A DNA stretch of 33,591 bases from Burkholderiales bacterium. Lineage in GTDB: Bacteria; Pseudomonadota; Gammaproteobacteria; Burkholderiales; SG8-39. Each line of letters starts with the position of its first letter. The first letter of the stretch is position 1. Shown piece by piece: positions 15,067 to 22,174 of the stretch. The stretch is from positions 1 through 33,591 of the forward strand of contig CAKKSJ010000276.1 in the NCBI GenBank assembly GCA_919902965.1. Direction: 5' to 3'. The position numbers and the translations under genes are program-made. The notes under the pieces were generated by a model. The model searched no databases, had not been told where the DNA came from, and saw only the letters and a program-made list of their open reading frames with translations.

Positions 15067-16036
15067 TTGCCGCATCAGGCGTTTACGCCGCGCCGCGCTG
15101 GCTGCGCGGCAGCCACGCGCAGACCATCTATCCCGCCCTGTTCCTGCGTGCATCGCCGCCGCGCTACCGGCGCGTACGCTGGGACACGCCCGACGGCGAT
15201 TTCATCGACCTGGATTTTGTGGATGGTGGCGCCGCCGGCGCGCCGTGCGTCGCCTTGTTCCACGGACTCGAAGGCGATTCGTCCAGCCACTATGCCGTGG
15301 CGCTGATGCGCGCGCTCGCGCGCGCTGGAACGGCGTGGTGGTGCATTTTCGCGGCTGCAGCGGCGAAATCAACCGCCTGCCGCGCGCCTATCATTCCGGC
15401 GACGCGCCCGAGATTGGCTGGATCCTCGCACGCCTGGCGCTGGAGGCAACACCGCTGTTTGCAGCGGGCGTATCCCTGGGCGGCAACGCATTGCTCAAAT
15501 GGCTGGGCGAGAGCGGAACCGGGGCGCGCCGCCACCTGCATGCGGCTGCAGCGGTGTCGGCGCCGCTGGACCTGATGGCGGCCGGGACGGCGCTGGGGCG
15601 GGGGCTGAACCTGATTTACACGCGCATGTTCCTCGCCAGCCTGCGTAGCAAAAGCCTGCACAAACTCGAACGCTATCCCGGCCTGTTCGATCGCGCCAGG
15701 ATGCTCGCGGCGCGCACGCTGCGCGAGTTCGACGATGTCGTCACGGCGCCGCTGCACGGTTTTCGCGATAGCGACGATTACTGGACGCGCGCCAGTGCGA
15801 AGCCCGTACTCGCCGGCGTGCGCGTGCCGGCGCTGGTGCTCAATTCTAGAAACGATCCGTTTCTGCCTGCGTCCTGTCTGCCGCGGCCGGAGGATGTGTC
15901 AGCCGCAGTGCAGCTCGAGCGGCCCGAAGAGGGCGGCCATGCCGGATTTGCCGGCGGCGCGTTTCCGGGCAATCTCGACTGGCTGCCGCTGCGCCTGCTG
16001 GCGTTTTTTGGCAGCCATCTACACCCGGTGCGTTAA
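15063..16036 (+). pseudogene. yheT: YheT-family alpha/beta hydrolase, interrupted by a frameshift
   Basis: The gene is split between two frames. The first (15063 to about 15330) encodes GVYAAPRWLRGSHAQTIYPA and LFHGLEGDSSSHY, the YheT N-terminal half. The second (about 15325-16036) continues with WNGVVVHFRGCSGEINR and the nucleophile elbow GVSLGGN, the acid in NSRNDPF and the His in GGHAGF. The switch falls in a GC-repeat stretch at 15309-15326, so one or two bases were gained or lost there. Joined, the product is about 320 residues, normal for the family, and all catalytic elements survive. Either this is a sequencing error in a homopolymer-like GC run, a recent null mutation, or less likely programmed frameshifting. 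Substrate unknown. Confidence 0.8.
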
Positions 16037-16072
16037 AATGCAGCTCCTTCATTTTCAAGCAGCGCAGCGCCC

Positions 16073-17449
16073 ATGAGGTCCGTCCCCGCAGAGATTTTCA
16101 AGGCCTATGACATACGCGGTATCGTCGGGCGCACGCTCACCCCCGCAATCGTCGCCGCCATCGGCCGCGCGCTCGGATCGGAAGCGCGTGCGCGATCGCA
16201 AACGGCGCTTGCCATCGGCCGCGACGGCAGGCTGTCCGGCCCCGAATTGTCCGGCGCGCTGGCGCAGGGCTTGTGCGCTGCCGGGGTCGACGTCATCGAC
16301 ATCGGCATGGCGGCCACGCCCATGGGCTATTTTGCCGCGCATCACCTGGGCTGCGGCAGCGTGGTCATGGTCACGGGCAGCCACAATCCGCCTGACTACA
16401 ACGGCCTCAAGATGGTGCTCGGCGGGGTGACGCTGGCGCTCGATGACATCCAGCGCCTGCGCGCGCGGATCGAGGCCGGCGATTTTTCGAAAGGCGCTGG
16501 AAGCCGCACGACGGCCGATGTGCGTGAAGCTTATCTCGCGCGCATCGCATCCGACGTCAAGCTCGCGCGGCCCATGCGCATCGTCATCGACTGCGGCAAT
16601 GGCGTGGCCGGCGCGAGCGCGCCCGAGCTGTTCCGCCGCCTGGGCTGCACGGTGAGCGAGCTCTATTGCGAGGTCGACGGCAATTTCCCGAATCATCATC
16701 CCGATCCGTCCAAGCCGCATAACCTGCAGGAGCTGATCGCGGCGGTACGCGATACAGATGCAGAGCTGGGCCTTGCGTTCGATGGCGACGGCGACCGCCT
16801 CGGCGTGGTCACCAGGGATGGCAATATCATTTATCCCGACCGGCAGCTGATGCTGTTCGCCGACGACGTGCTCAAGCGCAACCCGGGCGCGGAGATCATT
16901 TACGACGTCAAGTGCACGCGCCGGCTCGCCCTCTGGATCAGCGAGCGCGGCGGCAAGCCGCTGATGTGGAAAACCGGGCATTCGCTGGTCAAGGCGAAAA
17001 TGAAGGAGCGCCATTCGCCCCTCGCCGGCGAGATGAGCGGGCATATATTCTTCGGCGAGCGCTGGTACGGTTTCGACGACGCGCAGTACGTGGGCGCGCG
17101 GCTGCTGGAAATCCTCAGCCGCCACACCGACCCGGACGCGGTGCTCGACGCGCTGCCCGACTCGATCAACACACCCGAGCTTAACTGGAAGCTTGCCGAA
17201 GGCGAGCCGCAGCGTCTGATCGAGGCGCTGCAGCACAGCGCGCGCTTTCCCGGCGCGCGCGAAGTCATCAAGCTCGACGGCCTGCGCGTGGAATACGCCG
17301 ACGGTTTCGGCCTCGCGCGCGCGTCCAACACCACGCCGGTGATCGTGCTGCGCTTCGAGGGCGACACGCAGGCGGCGCTAGAACGCATCCAGGCGGAATT
17401 CCGCGCCGTGCTGCAGGCGGCCAAGCCCGGCGCGCAACTGCCTTTTTAG
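16073..17449 (+). CDS. algC: Phosphomannomutase/phosphoglucomutase
   Basis: 458-residue alpha-D-phosphohexomutase that interconverts hexose 6- and 1-phosphates, feeding GDP-mannose, UDP-glucose and LPS/exopolysaccharide synthesis. The active-site phosphoserine is S103 in VTGSHNPP. The Mg site is D237, D239, D241 (FDGDGDR). The sugar-binding GEMSGHIFF motif and the C-terminal phosphate-binding domain (ASNTTPVIVLRFEG) are intact. The ATG at 16073 lacks a clear ribosome site. TTAAAAT just upstream, overlapping the YheT stop, may be a -10 box. The gene ends directly against a remnant on the opposite strand; CTGCCT...AGGCAG over the stop is too short a stem to call a terminator. Confidence 0.93.
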   Translation: MRSVPAEIFKAYDIRGIVGRTLTPAIVAAIGRALGSEARARSQTALAIGRDGRLSGPELSGALAQGLCAAGVDVIDIGMAATPMGYFAAHHLGCGSVVMVTGSHNPPDYNGLKMVLGGVTLALDDIQRLRARIEAGDFSKGAGSRTTADVREAYLARIASDVKLARPMRIVIDCGNGVAGASAPELFRRLGCTVSELYCEVDGNFPNHHPDPSKPHNLQELIAAVRDTDAELGLAFDGDGDRLGVVTRDGNIIYPDRQLMLFADDVLKRNPGAEIIYDVKCTRRLALWISERGGKPLMWKTGHSLVKAKMKERHSPLAGEMSGHIFFGERWYGFDDAQYVGARLLEILSRHTDPDAVLDALPDSINTPELNWKLAEGEPQRLIEALQHSARFPGAREVIKLDGLRVEYADGFGLARASNTTPVIVLRFEGDTQAALERIQAEFRAVLQAAKPGAQLPF

Positions 17450-17454
17450 GCAGC

Positions 17455-17610
17455 GGACGTTTATTGTATAGAGCTTGGGGGCGGCGCGCGGCCGCGTGTA
17501 GGCATGGATCCCGCAGACCGTACAAAAGTGGTGCTTTGCGAGCATGGTTCCAAATTGATAGGTGCCGAGCTCGTCTAGACCCGACACAAGCCGAAAGAGG
17601 GCGTGCTCCT
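17455..17610 (-). pseudogene. C-terminal remnant of a GFA-family (glutathione-dependent formaldehyde-activating-like) protein
   Basis: The minus strand reads LFRLVSGLDELGTYQFGT, then AKHHFCTVCGIHAY and TRPRAAPKLYTINVRCL, which matches the second half of GFA-domain proteins, including the Zn-binding C-x-x-C (FCTVC). There is no N-terminal half with the first cysteine cluster. The reading merges upstream into the end of the racemase gene, and downstream it is cut off at the algC stop. It is therefore a fragment without a start, truncated at both ends. Confidence 0.6.
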
Positions 17611-17612
17611 TT

Positions 17613-18341
17613 TCACGCGTTCCCTTCAAACGCAGGTTCGGGGCGCCATTTGACAAGCGCCTCCTCTGCCGCCGCCCGCGCGTGTATGGTCGTGGTATCA
17701 AACAGCGGTACCACGGAATCCTGCTGGCTGACGAGAAGAGATATTTCCGTGCAGCCGAGAATAATGGCCTGCGCGCCTTGTGATGCCAGGCTATCCATGA
17801 CGCGTCGATACGCGCTGCGGGACTCGGGCAGAACAAGCCCTAAACACAGTTCTTCGTAAATGATGCGATGGATGGTCTTGCGGTCTTCCGCTTTCGGGAC
17901 GATCACTTGCAGCCCGTGACGTTCGCTCAAGCGGTCGCGGTAGAAGGCATCTTCCATCGTGAACCGCGTCCCGAGCAGGCCGACGCTGGAGTGGCCCGCC
18001 CGTTTGATTTCCGCTGCGGTCGGATCGGCGATGTGAAGCAATGGAATGCTGACAGCCGACTCAATGCTGGGGGCTACTTTGTGCATGGTGTTCGTGCATA
18101 AGACCAGGAATTCCGCACCGGCAGTCTCGAGCGAGCGAGCCGCTTTGGCCAAAACGGCTCCGGCAGCTTCCCAGTTGCCGGCATGCTGAAATTGCTCGAT
18201 GTCATGGAAGTCGACACTGTAGAGAAGCAATTTTGCCGAATGCAATCCACCCAGGCGGTCTTTGATCGTCTCGTTGATCAGCCGGTAATACGGAACTGTC
18301 GACTCCCAACTCATGCCGCCGATCAAACCGATGATTTTCAA
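17613..18341 (-). CDS. Aspartate/glutamate racemase family protein
   Basis: 242-residue cofactor-independent amino-acid racemase of the YgeA/RacD type. The two catalytic cysteines are C82 in LCTNTMHK and C197 in LGCTEISLL. The opening MKIIGLIGGMSWEST is family-typical and supports the TTG start at 18341, which has GGAG about seven bases upstream; a longer frame to 18566 overlaps the next gene. Substrate (Asp, Glu or a related acid) is not decided. It belongs to the minus-strand run of unrelated small genes. No clean attC-like site could be assigned on either side of it, unlike its neighbours upstream. Confidence 0.87.
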   Translation of the reverse strand: MKIIGLIGGMSWESTVPYYRLINETIKDRLGGLHSAKLLLYSVDFHDIEQFQHAGNWEAAGAVLAKAARSLETAGAEFLVLCTNTMHKVAPSIESAVSIPLLHIADPTAAEIKRAGHSSVGLLGTRFTMEDAFYRDRLSERHGLQVIVPKAEDRKTIHRIIYEELCLGLVLPESRSAYRRVMDSLASQGAQAIILGCTEISLLVSQQDSVVPLFDTTTIHARAAAEEALVKWRPEPAFEGNA

Positions 18342-18382
18342 GTACGCTCTCCAGTGGTCAATGCTGACGCGCAAGCTTTCCT

Positions 18383-18817
18383 TCAGCGGCGCGCAATGGA
18401 TGCTTGAGCATCCGCCACACCGATATACCACTTCGGCTTTATGCGTCCGAAGTCGCTGCGGATGTGTTGCCGGAGACCTTGCCTCGAGTCCAGGACGGAC
18501 GGCCGCTCGTTCTCCCGGGCGAACACTACCCAATGCCAGAAGGGTCGCCCACGTTCGAGATGCCATTTGATCGACAACAGGGCCAGATCGGGAAGCGCGT
18601 CCCAGGATCGGAACGGCGTCTCGGTGGCGTCTGCTTTAAGGCCAAAGCGGCGAAGCAGCTTGCGCACATGGGCAGTCTCCGACCAGAGCCTCTGGTCGTC
18701 CGCGTAAATGTCAAGAGCGCTGGCTACGTATTTCGCGCGCGAATACGATACGCCCGCAATCGCGGCGACACTCGCGATACCGCAACCTGTGGGCTCAAGT
18801 TGAATTACCGGCTTCAT
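18383..18817 (-). CDS. Peptidase C39-like/papain-fold protein
   Basis: 144-residue protein with a cysteine-peptidase-like triad: C12 in LEPTGCGIASVAAIAG, H95 in PFWHWVVFAREN and D110 in SVLDSRQG. The layout resembles C39-like and butirosin-H-type papain-fold domains. It has no signal peptide and no attached transporter domain, so it is not a bacteriocin exporter. The ATG at 18817 is chosen because the conserved-looking part begins there; the ribosome site is weak. The gene is framed by an exact 15-base inverted repeat (18401-18415 and 18818-18832) whose inner part matches the attC-like core boxes, so it looks like one cassette. Function unknown. Confidence 0.68.
   Translation of the reverse strand: MKPVIQLEPTGCGIASVAAIAGVSYSRAKYVASALDIYADDQRLWSETAHVRKLLRRFGLKADATETPFRSWDALPDLALLSIKWHLERGRPFWHWVVFARENERPSVLDSRQGLRQHIRSDFGRIKPKWYIGVADAQASIARR
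18401..18415. repeat. 15-bp inverted repeat, copy 1 (3' side of C39-like gene)
   Basis: TGCTTGAGCATCCGC here is the exact reverse complement of 18818-18832 on the other side of the C39-like gene. It lies within the last codons of that gene. It contains CTTGAGC (18403-18409), which on the gene strand reads GCTCAAG, the R''-like box expected to close this cassette. Confidence 0.8.
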
Positions 18818-18832
18818 GCGGATGCTCAAGCA
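18818..18832. repeat. 15-bp inverted repeat, copy 2 (5' side of C39-like gene)
   Basis: Exact reverse complement of 18401-18415, directly upstream of the C39-like ATG. It contains GCTCAAG (18824-18830), which reads CTTGAGC on the gene strand and forms the R'-like edge of the attC-like site 18824-18881. Confidence 0.8.
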
Positions 18833-18881
18833 GATGCAATCGGGCTGCGCGCTGCCGCGCCAGCTTGACCGCACTTTGGGC
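18824..18881 (-). repeat. attC-like site between GNAT and C39-like genes
   Basis: 58-base imperfect hairpin. Outer boxes: GCCCAAA on the gene strand (plus 18875-18881, overlapping the GNAT stop) and CTTGAGC (plus 18824-18830). Inner arms: GCTGCGCG (18844-18851) pairs with CGCG-CAGC (18856-18864) around a four-base loop, leaving one unpaired base (C18860), as the extrahelical base in attC L boxes. Length is at the short end for attC (about 57 bases). Confidence 0.5.
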
Positions 18882-19375
18882 TACACCGGCAGATGATACT
18901 CGAAACGTTGTTCATTGACCTCGGCGCCCCAGTGACCGCCGCGTTGCTGTCGGGTCAGGCGGAACCCGTACTTCTCATATAGATGACGCGCAGCAGCCAA
19001 GCCTTCAAAGGTCCACAAATAGATCTTTTTGTATTCTCGCGCGCGGCAAAAATCGAGCGCGGTACTTATCAGTTTGTTGCCCGCCCCGTTCCCGCGCAGG
19101 GCGTCGGAGACGATAAACCAGCGTAGATGTGCGCCTTCCGTTTCGGCCTCGCCAGCATCGATAGTGATCGAGCCTTCGATACGACCGTCGGAGAGCGCTA
19201 GCCACATGCCGTCGCGGGCGGCATCAAAACGGCGCAGGAACTCAGACAGCTCGCAAGCTACCTTGCTTTCAAAGTAAAGGCCGAATCCGCTGTGCCGCTG
19301 ATAGTAGGTGCCGTGTAGCTCGGTGATGCGGCCAATCGCGCCCGGCGCGTAATCTGCGGAGATTTCCAGGCTCAT
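18881..19375 (-). CDS. GNAT-family N-acetyltransferase
   Basis: 164-residue acetyl-CoA-dependent acetyltransferase. The acetyl-CoA-binding motif is RGNGAGNKL in the central part, preceded by the strand HLRWFIVSDAL and followed by IYLWTFEGLAAARHLYEKYG, the usual GNAT C-terminal half. The N-terminus (GRITELHGTYYQRHSGFGLY) resembles the acetyltransferase part of MarR-GNAT fusion proteins. The ATG at 19375 is used because GGGAG lies seven bases upstream. The stop codon TAG overlaps the outer box of the attC-like site 18824-18881, and another attC-like site (19394-19460) lies just upstream, so it fits a single-gene cassette. Substrate unknown. Confidence 0.85.
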   Translation of the reverse strand: MSLEISADYAPGAIGRITELHGTYYQRHSGFGLYFESKVACELSEFLRRFDAARDGMWLALSDGRIEGSITIDAGEAETEGAHLRWFIVSDALRGNGAGNKLISTALDFCRAREYKKIYLWTFEGLAAARHLYEKYGFRLTRQQRGGHWGAEVNEQRFEYHLPV

Positions 19376-19393
19376 TCGAGATCTCCCATCGAG

Positions 19394-19460
19394 GCCCAAG
19401 GTCTGAATTCAGCGGCGCTGCGCGGCTTCATGCGCGTCGCCCTGCAAGCCGTGCTTGGGC
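19394..19460 (-). repeat. attC-like site between SRPBCC and GNAT genes
   Basis: 67-base imperfect hairpin. Outer boxes are exact complements: GCCCAAG (19394-19400) and CTTGGGC (19454-19460). Inner arms 19414-19423 and 19432-19441 pair over ten positions with one mismatch and one G-T. The left inner arm starts with GGCGCTGCGCGG, the identical 12-mer found in the same place in the site at 20227-20297. Confidence 0.58.
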
Positions 19461-19509
19461 GGCAGCGCGATTGAATCGGCCGGATCCCGATAGTCGCCGG
19501 CGCCGGCGT

Positions 19510-19965
19510 TCAGATTCCCGGGTAGCCGCGTTCCTCCAGGTCGAAACGATCCTCCTCGAGTGCGGTCGCCACGTCGCGCTGCAGGCCTATGCGTACCAGC
19601 GGCGCAAGGAGACTGAGCACTCCGTTCAACGGCATCTCGACCGTAGTCCGAACGCGCGTGCGGTCCGGGCCCACCGATTCGAATTCCTGGGTGATTAGCA
19701 GTCCCGCGTTCGATCCAGAGAGACTGCGCAGGGTCGAGCTGCCGTCGGTACGGCGCAAGACTTCGATCTCATCCTCCTGAAGCATGCCGAAAACGCGTCG
19801 GCGCCCCGTGAACCGACATCCGCCTTGCGTCGGGCGCACGCTGCTCACCTCAAGGTCGGCGTGCACCCGCGTCGACGCGTGATGCTCCATGTCGATGAAC
19901 TGCTTCTGCACCACCCCGATCGGGCGCGCGATGAGCTTTTCGCCGTGGACGACAATGCTAGCCAT
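19510..19965 (-). CDS. SRPBCC (polyketide-cyclase/START-like) family protein
   Basis: 151-residue soluble protein with the helix-grip pattern of SRPBCC domains: an opening strand (IVVHGEKLIARPIGVVQKQF), internal strands around RFTGRRRVFGMLQEDEIEVL and a long C-terminal helix (LAPLVRIGLQRDVATALEED). Such domains bind hydrophobic ligands; no ligand can be named. The ATG at 19965 has GGGGG about five bases upstream. It sits between attC-like sites 19394-19460 and 20227-20297. The same unit also holds a short acetyltransferase fragment at 20099-20200, so it may be a fused or two-gene cassette. Confidence 0.75.
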   Translation of the reverse strand: MASIVVHGEKLIARPIGVVQKQFIDMEHHASTRVHADLEVSSVRPTQGGCRFTGRRRVFGMLQEDEIEVLRRTDGSSTLRSLSGSNAGLLITQEFESVGPDRTRVRTTVEMPLNGVLSLLAPLVRIGLQRDVATALEEDRFDLEERGYPGI

Positions 19966-20098
19966 ATTTCCCCCTTCGGTGACCCTTGATAGACATCGCT
20001 TATCGACGAATGCTGCGTAAGTTTGGCCGAATGCGCAATTCTCCGGCGACCCTTACACCTGCCATAGCCGCATGGCGACAATCTTCAGACGGCGTCCC

Positions 20099-20200
20099 CT
20101 ATGCCGCCCAGCGCCAAAGCTCAGCTGCGGCAGTCACCTCGGAGATGACGCCAACATCGTCCTTTGTCTCGTCTCTTATCACGATTCCTTGTGTCGTCAC
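20099..20200 (-). pseudogene. N-terminal stub of a GNAT-like acetyltransferase
   Basis: From a GTG at 20200 the minus strand reads MTTQGIVIRDETKDDVGVIS then EVTAAAEL and stops after 33 residues. The pattern IRDET-x-x-D-x-x-x-I-x-x-V-T-x-A-A is a typical opening of YhbS-like GNAT proteins; the rest of the domain is missing. It starts 27 bases after the core box of the attC-like site, where a cassette gene would begin. The rest of 19966-20098 holds nothing recognisable. Confidence 0.4.
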
Positions 20201-20226
20201 GGCAATCTCATTTTACGTCGTTGCAG

Positions 20227-20297
20227 GCCCAACGTGAAAGTAACCGGCGCTGCGCGGTTTTCCCGCGCAGCGTCCGTGTTTGACTGCCGGCTTGGGT
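20227..20297 (-). repeat. attC-like site between mandelate racemase and SRPBCC genes
   Basis: 71-base hairpin and the best of the set. Gene-strand R' box is GTTGGGC (plus 20227-20233), a perfect match to the GTTRRRY core; the opposite box is ACCCAAG (plus 20291-20297). Inner arms 20248-20257 and 20263-20272 pair perfectly for 10 bp around TTTTC. T20273 is then extrahelical, and pairing resumes for three more bases (20245-20247 with 20274-20276). This is the attC stem arrangement with a bulged base in the L arm. Confidence 0.65.
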
Positions 20298-20325
20298 CGA
20301 TTTGGCGAGGGTCAACGGACGGCTC

Positions 20326-21414
20326 CTAAGCGGAAAACCGCTCAACCGCCTTTTCATTCCAGGCAACGCCGCTTCCCATGGATCCCTCTATGTTGGCCAT
20401 GCCCTTGTTGATCTCCAGGGGTTCGCTCATGATCGGATTCCACCAATCCACATATTCGAGCCAGTGGGCCGTCGGCGCCAGGCATAGAAGCTGTGCGCTT
20501 ATCTCCGGCCAGAGATGGTTGGAAAGGCGAATGCTTTTGGCTTGCGCGAGGCTCGCAGCCCGCAACCAACCCGTTACACCACCAATTTTCATAACGTCTG
20601 GCATCATGAAATCCGAGGCGCGTGCATCGATTGCATGCTGCATGTCCAGAGTGCCCCACCAGTTCTCACCACACTGGATCGGTGTTTTTGCTTCAGCGGC
20701 GATGACTGCATGCCCGGCATAGTCATGGGCGAGTGTCGGTTCCTCCACCCAGGTGAGGCCTTCTTCATCCAGTACGCGCAAGCGCTGCACCGCCTCCACC
20801 GGGGTCAAGCACTGGTTGTAGTCCACCATGATTGCGACCGAGTCGCCCACGGCGCTTCGCATGGCGCGAATCACCGCCAAGTCGTCCTGGACCGTGGCAT
20901 AACCAATCTTTGCTTTGATTCCGGCAAATCCCTGTTTGACCCACTCCCGCGCAGTCTTGGCGGAACCTTCGACCCCGTCATATCCCACTGCGCCGTAGGC
21001 CGGAATTGGTTTTGCGACGCCGCCGAGCAGACGCACCAGCGGTACGCCGTGGCTACGCGCAAGCGCATCCCAAAGTGCCATGTCAATGGCGGAAAGAGCG
21101 ATGCCGACAAGGCCTTGTGTGCCCAACAAACGAAAGCGCCTGGAGAGTTTCTGCTCGATCTCGGCCGGGGCTAGCAGATCGCCCGTGATAAGTGACTCCA
21201 GATTTCGAATCAGGTCCGCCGTCGGCTTCAGCGCAGCGGCAGTGTACGTAAACACTACGCTGTGGCCGACAACCCCGTCCTCGGTCGTGATGTCTGTCAG
21301 CACAAGGGGCGATTCTGAAACGGTGCCGCCGGCAGTCTGGTGCGGGTGCGCCATCGGCACACGGACTGCGCGCACCTCTACCGCTCGTATTCTGGACCTC
21401 ATGTCATGCGTCAT
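20326..21414 (-). CDS. Mandelate racemase (enolase superfamily)
   Basis: 362-residue enzyme of the mandelate racemase subgroup, which would abstract the alpha proton of mandelate or a close 2-hydroxy acid. All residues known from Pseudomonas putida mandelate racemase are present at a constant offset of +3: K167 and K169 (GIKAKIG), metal ligands D198, E224 and E250 (MVDYNQ, WVEEP, CGENW), N200, the D273-H300 dyad (MPDVMKIGG, SNHLW) and E320 (HWLE). The ATG at 21414 has GGAG six bases upstream. The gene is bounded by attC-like sites 20227-20297 and 21436-21492, whose boxes ACCCAAG and CTTGGGT are exact complements across the gene. No mandelate dehydrogenase or decarboxylase is nearby. Confidence 0.92.
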   Translation of the reverse strand: MTHDMRSRIRAVEVRAVRVPMAHPHQTAGGTVSESPLVLTDITTEDGVVGHSVVFTYTAAALKPTADLIRNLESLITGDLLAPAEIEQKLSRRFRLLGTQGLVGIALSAIDMALWDALARSHGVPLVRLLGGVAKPIPAYGAVGYDGVEGSAKTAREWVKQGFAGIKAKIGYATVQDDLAVIRAMRSAVGDSVAIMVDYNQCLTPVEAVQRLRVLDEEGLTWVEEPTLAHDYAGHAVIAAEAKTPIQCGENWWGTLDMQHAIDARASDFMMPDVMKIGGVTGWLRAASLAQAKSIRLSNHLWPEISAQLLCLAPTAHWLEYVDWWNPIMSEPLEINKGMANIEGSMGSGVAWNEKAVERFSA

Positions 21415-21435
21415 GGCAGGCTCCATCTGAGGTAG

Positions 21436-21492
21436 ACCCAAGGCAAAGCTAAGTCGCAGCCGAAGGCGGTCGCCTTGAGCGCCATGTTATGC
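21436..21492 (-). repeat. attC-like site between methyltransferase and mandelate racemase genes
   Basis: 57-base imperfect hairpin. On the gene strand it opens with GCATAAC (canonical AAC; its TAA is the methyltransferase stop codon) and closes with CTTGGGT. The inner arms pair GCTAAG with CTTGAGC, leaving one unpaired base, and continue through TCGCAGCC/GGCGGTCGCC with bulges around GAA. The opening box does not pair with the closing box but with the start of its own cassette (22175-22181), as chimaeric cassette junctions do. Confidence 0.55.
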
Positions 21493-22131
21493 CCGCCTTT
21501 TTCTGGCATCAATCAACGTGTAGACGCCAAAGACCATTTCACGCGTTTCGACCTGTGCAGCTTTTTCATTTATGAAATCCACAATCGCCCCAACAGGCTT
21601 GGCGCCTACAACCATCGATTTCAGATATATGTAGGCATTTGCTAGCGGATGGTACCAATTGGACTTGAGAGGAATTGAGTCAATAATTAGCAATTGGCCG
21701 CCCGGCTTCAGAATAGAGATGCCTTTTTCTATTGCTCTTTGATAATCAGGCATCGCAGTGAGGGCGAGGCAAAACACTACTGCATCGGCCTTGTTCGTCG
21801 GTGAGAAGTCATACATGTCCATGCACTCAAAGCGGACGTTGCGCCAGCCATTGCTTACTCTTTTTTGGTTCGCCAGATCAATCATTTGACTGGAGAAATC
21901 AATGCCAATTATCTCTATTGATTCGCCGTATCTTCCTAAAATGCTTGGCACTACGGAGGCGGGGCCACAACCCAACTCAACCACGGTGCCCCCTTCGGGG
22001 AGGTCAAGCCTATTTGCCACCTCATCATAAAGCCGGGAGGCCTGACCGAGGCTCAAAAGGAAAGCAACGAAGTCGTAACTTGAAGCCACAAGATCATATT
22101 TGTTCTTATTAGCTACTTGCCTGATGTCCAC
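21487..22131 (-). CDS. Class I SAM-dependent methyltransferase
   Basis: 214-residue Rossmann-fold methyltransferase. Motif I is VVELGCGPAS near residue 50, the acidic SAM-binding region follows in IIGIDFSSQMIDLA, and post-motif blocks are ADAVVFCLALTAMP and LKPGGQLLIID. The N-terminus (NKYDLVASSYDFVAFLLSLG) resembles small-molecule and quinone/lipid methyltransferases. The start is GTG at 22131 with GGGGAGG five bases upstream. Base composition is visibly more AT-rich than flanking genes, suggesting acquisition. The stop codon lies inside the attC-like box GCATAAC. Substrate unknown. Confidence 0.85.
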   Translation of the reverse strand: MDIRQVANKNKYDLVASSYDFVAFLLSLGQASRLYDEVANRLDLPEGGTVVELGCGPASVVPSILGRYGESIEIIGIDFSSQMIDLANQKRVSNGWRNVRFECMDMYDFSPTNKADAVVFCLALTAMPDYQRAIEKGISILKPGGQLLIIDSIPLKSNWYHPLANAYIYLKSMVVGAKPVGAIVDFINEKAAQVETREMVFGVYTLIDARKRRA

Positions 22132-22174
22132 CTTAACCTCCCCGAAGTTTATTCAGTATTCCATCGTGTTTCGG

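Noticed and set aside
17560..17650. CCCGAAC...GTGTCGGG arms with a GCGTG/CACGC inner stem after the racemase gene
   Set aside because: The boxes do not match R'/R'' consensus and the region overlaps the GFA remnant reading, so an attC call is not supportable.
18342..18409. A possible attC-like site between the C39-like gene and the Asp/Glu racemase
   Set aside because: An opening GCTCAAG box is present, but no TTRRRY box or convincing inner stem follows before the racemase start, so the racemase was not counted as a cassette.
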